Shown here: positions 1 to 3,974 of the stretch, one piece after another
Layout: every line of letters starts with the position of its first letter
Numbering within the stretch: the first letter of the stretch is position 1
DNA from: Bacillota bacterium
GTDB lineage: Bacteria > Bacillota > Sulfobacillia > JAJZYS01 > JAJYTV01
Reading direction: 5' to 3'
Assembly: GCA_021806845.1 (NCBI GenBank)
Contig: JAKAPV010000220.1
Location: forward strand, 1-5,114
Length of the DNA stretch: 5,114 nucleotides
Notes under the pieces: generated by a model
What the model was told of the DNA's origin: nothing
Seen by the model: only the letters and a program-made list of their open reading frames with translations
Databases searched by the model: none
Position numbers and translations under genes: made by a program

Positions 1-1
1 G

Positions 2-940
2 GTACGCGCGCCGGCTCCGCGCCGCGTGCTGCTTTACGGGCTTGGGGCGCTATGGCTTCTTGACGGACTTTTGCAGATGCAGCCCGGGATGTTCACCATG
101 GACATGGTCAGCACGATCATGCAGCCGGCCGCGACCGGGGAGCCGCATTGGCTGAGCGCGCTCATCAACTGGTCGATTCACCTCGTGACGCCGCACCTCG
201 TCCTGTTCAACTGGGTCGTCGTCGCGATCCAGCTGCTCATCGGCGTGCTCCTGTTCATGCCCCGGAAGTGGCTGGTGGACGGCGGTCTTTGGTTTTCGAT
301 TGTCTGGGGCCTGCTCGTTTGGGTGCTTGGCGAAGGGATCGGACAGCTTCTCACCGGCTCCGCCACTTTTTTGACCGGCGCGCCGGGGTCCGTCTTCCTG
401 TATGTCGTTGCGTCTGTCCTTCTCTTGCTGCCAGAGGAACGGTTGTCGTGGTGGCGAGACCGGCGCGTTGACGCCGCAACCTGGACCGTGGCGCTCACGC
501 TGATCGCCGGTGCTGCGCTCCAGCTGTCTCCCGTCTACTGGACCAGCATTGGGCTCGCCGGGCCGTTCGGCTCCGGGGCCATGATGCCGCAGCCCTTATG
601 GATCCGCTGGACGCTCTCGAGTGCGGCGACTCTGGTCGATCGGGCCCCCGTGGCCGCCAATGCCGCAATCATCGCCGTGTCACTCGGCCTCGGCATCCTG
701 CTGCTTCTCCGGGCCCGCCGACGCTGGATCTTCTGGGCGGCCCTATCATGGCTCGTGATCACATGGTGGTTCGGTCAAGATCTTGGCATGTTGTTCGGAG
801 GCATGTCCACCGACCCGAATAGTGCGCCAATCCTCGCGCTGATGCTGTGGGCGGGATGGACTGCCCGTAACGCAGGCGTTGCGGCGTCCGTTGTGCAAGG
901 CACCAGCATTTCCCCGCCGGCTGACGCTCCCGCGGATTAG
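2..940 (+). CDS. Multi-pass integral membrane protein with two-fold internal repeat (5' end probably outside window)
   Basis: This frame is open from the window edge to the TAG at 938-940. The first possible start inside the window is GTG at 26 (304 residues from there). It has no purine-rich ribosome site in front, and the arginine-rich codons before it look like a cytoplasmic N-terminus, so the real start is probably just upstream. Numbering from GTG 26, hydrophobic segments lie near residues 3-19, 57-78, 86-102, 121-137, 150-169, 207-228, 233-250 and 266-283, about eight membrane spans. The two halves resemble each other at an offset of about 148-150 residues (LLQMQP at 15-20 against ALQLSP at 164-169; WVLGEGIGQLL at 99-109 against WWFGQDLGMLF at 247-257). 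Each half would be a four-helix unit, loosely like DoxX-type membrane proteins. I cannot name the family with certainty. No catalytic or metal-binding motif is evident and the function is unknown. Confidence 0.8.
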   Translation, partial: VRAPAPRRVLLYGLGALWLLDGLLQMQPGMFTMDMVSTIMQPAATGEPHWLSALINWSIHLVTPHLVLFNWVVVAIQLLIGVLLFMPRKWLVDGGLWFSIVWGLLVWVLGEGIGQLLTGSATFLTGAPGSVFLYVVASVLLLLPEERLSWWRDRRVDAATWTVALTLIAGAALQLSPVYWTSIGLAGPFGSGAMMPQPLWIRWTLSSAATLVDRAPVAANAAIIAVSLGLGILLLLRARRRWIFWAALSWLVITWWFGQDLGMLFGGMSTDPNSAPILALMLWAGWTARNAGVAASVVQGTSISPPADAPAD

Positions 941-970
941 GCATGAGCGAAAGACAAGACTTACTGGCGA

Positions 971-999
971 CGCCACGCCCTGGAACGAGGCGCGTGGCG
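971..999. repeat. GC-rich inverted repeat downstream of the membrane-protein gene
   Basis: CGCCACGC at 971-978 is perfectly repeated in inverted orientation as GCGTGGCG at 992-999, with a 13-base loop. It begins 30 bases after the stop codon of the upstream gene, where a terminator would be expected. No T-run follows, so it is not a classical intrinsic terminator. It could act as a factor-assisted terminator or a 3'-end stabilising hairpin. Its right half overlaps a possible promoter. Confidence 0.4.
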
Positions 1000-1007
1000 C
1001 CCGCGTC
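982..1007 (+). promoter_or_regulatory. Possible ECF-type sigma factor promoter
   Basis: GGAAC at 982-986 is followed after 17 bases by CGTC at 1004-1007. This is the -35/-10 pattern of many extracytoplasmic-function sigma factors (AAC in the -35 element, CGTC-like -10). Transcription would start near 1014 and give a leader of about 230 bases ahead of the secreted-protein gene. CGTC is common in GC-rich DNA and the site overlaps an inverted repeat, so chance occurrence is likely enough that this is only a candidate. No convincing housekeeping promoter (TTGACA/TATAAT type) was found in 941-1244. Confidence 0.2.
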
Positions 1008-1023
1008 GGTCATCTGATGGGTG

Positions 1024-1138
1024 GCCCTCCTTGCTTCACAGTGAGGGCGAAGGCATGTCTATCGGAGATCAGAAGAGAGGAGGAAATTGGGAATATAGGC
1101 AGAAGACACCGCTCACATGCTCCACAAAAAAAGGAGGG
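1024..1138 (+). promoter_or_regulatory. Leader with mutually exclusive pairings around Shine-Dalgarno-like sites
   Basis: CCCTCCTT at 1025-1032 is the exact reverse complement of AAGGAGGG at 1131-1138. The latter is a Shine-Dalgarno-like site nine bases before an ATG at 1148. Part of the same tract (CCTCCT, 1026-1031) can instead pair with AGGAGG at 1078-1083, and GCCCTC at 1024-1029 can pair locally with GAGGGC at 1043-1048. The tract can form only one of these at a time, an arrangement seen in translational switches. Any sequence resembling the 16S rRNA 3' end will match Shine-Dalgarno sites, so a regulatory role is inference. No known riboswitch consensus was recognised. Confidence 0.25.
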
Positions 1139-1147
1139 ACAGGGCGG

Positions 1148-1216
1148 ATGCGTTCGAACGGGGGGCCAGTCGTGGATGATCGCCAGCCACGGCCAGGCGG
1201 ACCCGTGGGTTGGTGA
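1148..1216 (+). CDS. Possible 22-codon leader peptide upstream of the secreted-protein gene
   Basis: An ATG at 1148 opens a 22-codon frame ending with TGA at 1214-1216. It is preceded by a run of seven A and GGAGGG (1133-1138), an excellent ribosome site nine bases away. The peptide is rich in Gly, Pro and Arg (it ends in RPGGPVGW), with no membrane segment and no run of a single regulatory amino acid. It ends 28 bases before the GTG of the next gene, so translation through it could be coupled to that gene. It overlaps a possible RNA hairpin (GGCC 1164-1167 with GGCC 1191-1194, plus GTGG 1172-1175 with CCAC 1187-1190). The strong ribosome site is the main support, and the peptide is too short for coding statistics. 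Confidence 0.25.
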   Translation: MRSNGGPVVDDRQPRPGGPVGW

Positions 1217-1224
1217 CCGTCGAC

Positions 1225-1233
1225 AGAAGGGGG
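1225..1233 (+). promoter_or_regulatory. Ribosome binding site choosing GTG 1245
   Basis: AGAAGGGGG ends 11 bases before the GTG at 1245. That start places a signal peptide exactly at the N-terminus. The in-frame ATG at 1176 has no comparable site and would add 23 polar residues ahead of the signal peptide. Confidence 0.5.
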
Positions 1234-1244
1234 CGAAGCAGATC

Positions 1245-1535
1245 GTGAGGATTAGCAGGTTGTTGCTGATCACAGGGATGGCCCTTGGCATGTTCATCGG
1301 GGGTGGCGGCGCGACGGCTCTTGCGGCAAACAGTTACGGTTCGATGCCTGGTCAAGGCGTGTCTACTAGCCACACCGTCTGCGCTGATGCGGGTGCTTTC
1401 GGGGCATTTGGGCCAGGAAACAACTGGGGTCAGGACCCGCCTGGGCCAGCCGGCCCTACTGGGCATGGCGCCGACGGTCAGTTGAGCGGCCAGCTCGCGT
1501 CGGGTATCTGTGGCAGCGCAATGGGTACCCCCTGA
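1245..1535 (+). CDS. Small exported Gly/Pro-rich protein, unknown function
   Basis: The product has 96 residues. Residues 1-27 form a classical signal peptide: RISR at positions 2-5, a hydrophobic core at 6-23 and ATALA before the likely signal-peptidase I cleavage after residue 27. The mature part is about 69 residues and rich in Gly, Ala and Pro, with a short collagen-like stretch (PPGPAGPTG, 65-73). It has two cysteines (46 and 89) that could form one disulfide near the ends of the mature chain. There is no membrane anchor, lipobox or sorting signal, so it is probably released or loosely wall-associated. About one third of its codons end in A or T, clearly more than in the ligase and transporter downstream. 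It has its own ribosome site and is followed within 20 bases by a strong terminator, so it is likely the last or only gene of its transcript. I do not recognise the family. The longer open frame reaching back to 879 overlaps the previous gene and is not used. Confidence 0.7.
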   Translation: MRISRLLLITGMALGMFIGGGGATALAANSYGSMPGQGVSTSHTVCADAGAFGAFGPGNNWGQDPPGPAGPTGHGADGQLSGQLASGICGSAMGTP

Positions 1536-1551
1536 AGTTCCCTGCGCTGAC

Positions 1552-1592
1552 GACAAGACGACCCTCTCCTTCGAGGACGGGGTCGTCTTGTT
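1552..1592 (+). terminator. Intrinsic terminator-like hairpin after the secreted-protein gene
   Basis: CAAGACGACCC at 1554-1564 pairs perfectly with GGGTCGTCTTG at 1580-1590 (11 bp), extended by A1553-T1591 and a G-T wobble at 1552/1592. Inside it, TCCT at 1567-1570 pairs with AGGA at 1574-1577 around a three-base TCG loop. It begins 17 bases after the stop codon at 1535. The following T-run is weak (TT then AACAACCTTATT), so efficiency is uncertain. Confidence 0.75.
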
Positions 1593-1597
1593 AACAA
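1588..1597. repeat. Perfect 10-bp palindrome at the terminator foot
   Basis: TTGTTAACAA is a perfect palindrome that shares its first bases with the 3' arm of the terminator hairpin. It has the form of an operator half-site pair, but no promoter is adjacent, so it may be incidental. Confidence 0.3.
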
Positions 1598-1744
1598 CCT
1601 TATTAAGTCCGGACCTCCACGCCGCGTAACGTAGCTCGACCAATCTTGGAACAACGCTGCCACGGTGAACGTGGAGTTGCTCACTTCCGGTAGCGACACA
1701 CTTTAAAAATACAATTCGATGACACCGCGGACGCGGAATGGTCC

Positions 1745-1754
1745 AGCTATAGCT
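1745..1754. repeat. Perfect 10-bp palindrome
   Basis: AGCTATAGCT is self-complementary and overlaps GCTAGC at 1752-1757. It lies in the gene-free stretch with no nearby start codon supported by a ribosome site. It could be a regulator site, but no evidence beyond symmetry is available. Confidence 0.2.
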
Positions 1755-2002
1755 AGCAGCCCACCATTTGGAGCAACCGAAGTCGTTTTCCGAAGGCTGT
1801 TCGAATAGAGAGTTTTGTGTTGTAGCGCAATGGGAAACGGAGATTGGGCTCGGACCCCTCCCTCTCGAGCTAGACAGCCGCACGAAACGTCGAGGGTGCT
1901 CGCCGAGGCGAGGGTCGGAAGCAGTCGCGCCGGTAAGGTCCACCCTGGCGAGTGTTTGAGTGCCTTAGCACGTCAAGGCAGCGACAGGCGGCGGAGATCA
2001 CG

Positions 2003-2019
2003 AGCGGGCGCACCCCGCT
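2003..2019. repeat. Short GC-rich hairpin in the gene-free stretch
   Basis: AGCGGG at 2003-2008 pairs with CCCGCT at 2014-2019 around a five-base loop. It is followed by CAAATAGAG rather than a T-run, so it is not a clear terminator. It could belong to a leader RNA for the ligase gene about 250 bases downstream. Confidence 0.25.
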
Positions 2020-2248
2020 GCAAATAGAGTCACCTGCGGAAGCCCTTGGCGGCGCGACTGGGGTCAGACAGCGCCCGTCCTCTTTGCGCTGCCCTATTAC
2101 GTAGCGCGCAGCAGGGACTCTACGCGCCCCTGGCATTTGCATCAATGCGACTAGGTCGTTTGTCTCTCGTCCGGGTCCAACGGCGTGGCCATACTCCAAA
2201 TAAGCCCAGGCGAAATCGGGTGCATGGCGCCTAGTGCGCCAAGCGTTT

Positions 2249-2260
2249 GGAGGAAGGGGA
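2249..2260 (+). promoter_or_regulatory. Ribosome binding site choosing TTG 2266 for the ligase
   Basis: GGAGGAAGGGGA lies 5 to 12 bases before TTG 2266 and would give a protein beginning MPLITSRDYV. The upstream in-frame ATG at 2224 (14 residues longer) has only a weak AGGCGA about 10 bases ahead, and GTG 2185 has none. TTG 2272 is also within reach. A TTG start behind a similar purine tract recurs in the next gene. Confidence 0.6.
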
Positions 2261-2265
2261 GCGAC

Positions 2266-3852
2266 TTGCCCTTGATCACGTCGCGGGACTATGTGCGACC
2301 AGCTTCCGCCGCCGGCGACACCCGGGCCCTGCGCGGATGCACCCTTGCGGATGCGGCCGCAGCAGTGGCGAATCGCAGTCCGGAGCAAGTTGCGATGGTG
2401 GACGGAGCGACGCGTCTCAGCTGGGCCGAGCTCTGGGACCGCGCCGCGCGGCTGGCCTGCGCGCTCCGGGAGGCGGGCGTCGGCAAGGGAGAGCCGGTCG
2501 GGATCCAGATGCCGAACGGCTGGGAGTTCGCCGCAGTGCACCTCGCGCTCGCCCGGTTGGGGGCCGTCACCGCAACCGTCCACATGCCGTACGGTCCCGC
2601 AGAACGGGGCCGGATGCTGGAGCAGGTCCGCGCGACGAAACTCGTGGCGCTCTCGCCGCAGCCGGATGGCGGCCGGCTACCCGTCCTGGTCGACCGGGGC
2701 GGCGCTATAGTGCAAAGCGTCTGTCCGCCAACGGCGGAAGTCTCCCTCCCGGCGTCGCAGGCGATCGCCTGCGACCCGCTTTCGATCTTTTTCACTTCGG
2801 GGACGGAGTCGCCGCAGCCGAAGGTCTGTCTGCACAGCAACGACGGCCTCGTCTCCAACGCGCTCTGGGTCGCGGCGGACGCACCGATTGCCCCGGACGA
2901 CGTGATCCTCTCCGGCAGCGCCTTTACCCACCTCTTCGGCACGCTCGCACTGCACCTCAGTCTCGTCACAGGCGCACGGCAGGTCACGCTCGAGCGCTTC
3001 GACGCCGAGCGCTTCCTGCAGGCCTGCGCCAGCGAGGGCGTGACGGTCGCGTTCCTCGTCCCTGCGCACCTTGTCGACCTCCTGCGCACCGTGCGCGAGA
3101 CCGGCGTGCCGACGGGGATGCGCCTTCGGGAGATCCGCGTCGCTGGCGCGCACGTCCCGTCCGGGCTCGCGGAGGAGGTTCAGGCCGTTCTCGGCGCCTC
3201 GGTCGTCGTGCACTGGGGCATGTCCGAACTGGGAGGCGGCATCTACACCCACTACTTGGACCCGGTCGAGGTGGCGGCCGGCACGATCGGCCGGCCGACC
3301 CACGGTTCCGCTGCGCTGATCGTCGACGACGACTTCCGGCCGGTACATGCGCAAGGAGAGGTCGGGGAGCTCCTGTTTCGCGGCCCGTCGCTCTTCCACG
3401 GCTACTACGGCGCTAAGGACGTCACGCGCGCCGCCTATATCGAGGTGGACGGCGTGCACTGGTTACGCACCGGGGATCTAGCCGCCTGGGCGGAAGGCGG
3501 ACGGATCGCCTACCAGGGGCGCAAGAAGGACCTGATCAACCGCGGCGGCATGAAGGTCAGCGCGCAGGAGGTCGAATCCGTCGTCGCGGGCATGCCGGGC
3601 GTGCTCGCAGCCGCTCTCGTGGCGGAGCCGGATGCGCGCCTCGTGGAACGTGGCTGCCTCTTCTTGCGCGTAGACCCAGGTGTTCGGATCGCGCTCGAAC
3701 AGGTGCAAACGCATCTGGAGGCTGAGGGACTGGCCCGCTTCAAGTGGCCCGAGCGCGTGGTGGTCGTCGACGAGCTGCCGCTCACGGCCACCGGCAAGGT
3801 AGCCAAGGGGACGCTGCGCCAGTGGATGCACGACCGGGCGCCGACCGCCTAG
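2266..3852 (+). CDS. AMP-forming acyl-CoA synthetase / carboxylate-CoA ligase (ANL superfamily)
   Basis: The enzyme should activate a carboxylic acid with ATP to an acyl-adenylate and transfer it to CoA in the cytoplasm. From TTG 2266 it has 528 residues (542 from ATG 2224), the usual family length. The large N-terminal AMP-binding domain covers roughly residues 25-415 and the small C-terminal domain 420-520. Visible motifs are: phosphate-binding loop FTSGTESPQPKVCLHS at 176-191; THLFG at 221-225; HWGMSEL at 316-322 (adenine pocket); RTGDL at 401-405, with the ribose-binding Asp404; GRKKDLINRGG at 418-428 with the hinge region; and PLTATGK at 505-511, with Lys511 as the catalytic lysine of adenylation. 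The phosphate loop departs from TSGTTGxPKG: it has Glu-Ser in place of Thr-Gly, one extra residue before Pro-Lys, and Val in place of the following Gly. The overall motif set recalls cyclohexanecarboxylate- or aromatic/medium-chain acid-CoA ligases, but the substrate cannot be fixed from sequence. The gene lies 122 bases upstream of a co-directional transporter. Most codons end in G or C. Confidence 0.93.
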   Translation: MPLITSRDYVRPASAAGDTRALRGCTLADAAAAVANRSPEQVAMVDGATRLSWAELWDRAARLACALREAGVGKGEPVGIQMPNGWEFAAVHLALARLGAVTATVHMPYGPAERGRMLEQVRATKLVALSPQPDGGRLPVLVDRGGAIVQSVCPPTAEVSLPASQAIACDPLSIFFTSGTESPQPKVCLHSNDGLVSNALWVAADAPIAPDDVILSGSAFTHLFGTLALHLSLVTGARQVTLERFDAERFLQACASEGVTVAFLVPAHLVDLLRTVRETGVPTGMRLREIRVAGAHVPSGLAEEVQAVLGASVVVHWGMSELGGGIYTHYLDPVEVAAGTIGRPTHGSAALIVDDDFRPVHAQGEVGELLFRGPSLFHGYYGAKDVTRAAYIEVDGVHWLRTGDLAAWAEGGRIAYQGRKKDLINRGGMKVSAQEVESVVAGMPGVLAAALVAEPDARLVERGCLFLRVDPGVRIALEQVQTHLEAEGLARFKWPERVVVVDELPLTATGKVAKGTLRQWMHDRAPTA

Positions 3853-3872
3853 CGACTCTGGGTGGCGAGTCG
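3853..3872 (+). repeat. Inverted repeat immediately after the ligase stop codon
   Basis: CGACTC at 3853-3858 pairs with GAGTCG at 3867-3872 around an eight-base loop. It starts directly after the TAG at 3850-3852. There is no T-run, and a G-run follows, so it is unlikely to be an efficient intrinsic terminator. Read-through into the transporter gene is plausible. A second weak pairing, AGGTC/GACCT at 3922-3926/3938-3942, lies in the same 122-base gap. Confidence 0.35.
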
Positions 3873-3959
3873 AAGGGGGGTGGTTGGCAGGGACTTCGGT
3901 CTGCAAGGTGCCGCGCGATGTAGGTCTTTGCGAGTCGGACCTGCGCAAAACTGCAAATC

Positions 3960-3968
3960 GAGGGGGGA
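3960..3968 (+). promoter_or_regulatory. Ribosome binding site choosing TTG 3975 for the transporter
   Basis: GAGGGGGGA ends six bases before TTG 3975. The next in-frame candidate, GTG 4023, has no such site. Starting at TTG 3975 gives a short polar N-terminus (MGTAVEDKQT and so on) before the first membrane helix, as expected for an MFS protein. Confidence 0.65.
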
Positions 3969-3974
3969 AACGGA

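Larger units (their letters stand above)
1598..2248. other. Long stretch with no supportable gene
   Basis: About 650 bases separate the terminator from the ligase ribosome site. Reading frames on both strands are short, or overlap real genes and have no recognisable domain. The stretch looks less GC-rich than the flanking ligase gene and contains an AT-rich patch at 1700-1716. It has several small inverted repeats: CTCGC/GCGAG at 1899-1903/1908-1912, AGCGGG/CCCGCT at 2003-2008/2014-2019 and GCATT/AATGC at 2133-2137/2144-2148. A GGAAC-N17-CGTG motif at 1648-1673 resembles the promoter-like motif at 982-1007. No tRNA, T-box, known riboswitch or intact insertion sequence was recognised. It may hold the promoter and leader of the ligase gene, a small RNA, or decayed DNA. 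Confidence 0.5.

Noticed and set aside
879..1535. 218-residue open frame from 879 through the secreted-protein gene
   Set aside because: Its first 122 codons overlap the end of the membrane-protein gene and the leader, have no ribosome site, and read as low-complexity Arg-rich sequence. The real start at GTG 1245 gives a clean signal peptide.
1677..1710. TTGCTC plus downstream TTTAAAAAT as a housekeeping promoter
   Set aside because: The spacing (19-21 bases) and the -10 match are poor, and no start codon with a ribosome site follows nearby.
1113..1943. 276-residue open frame on the minus strand
   Set aside because: It runs antisense through the secreted-protein gene and terminator and has no recognisable domain. 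The strong + strand gene signals explain the region better.
2045..2075. GGGGTCAGACAG as the end of an insertion sequence or REP-like element
   Set aside because: No inverted partner, target duplication or transposase could be found in the window, so the short match is not evidence of an element.
1870..2583. 237-residue open frame on the minus strand covering part of the gene-free stretch
   Set aside because: It overlaps the start of the ligase by over 300 bases and its composition is Arg/Pro/Gly-rich, like antisense frames of GC-rich genes. No domain was recognised. A remnant of a mobile element was considered, but no transposase motif or terminal repeats could be seen.
2289..3459. Long antisense and alternative-frame open frames inside the ligase gene
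   Set aside because: They are GC-rich shadow frames; the + strand frame carries every ANL motif in order.
3884..3924. TTGGCA as a -35 element for the transporter gene
   Set aside because: No acceptable -10 element lies 16-18 bases downstream; the nearest TA-containing hexamer is about 29 bases away.
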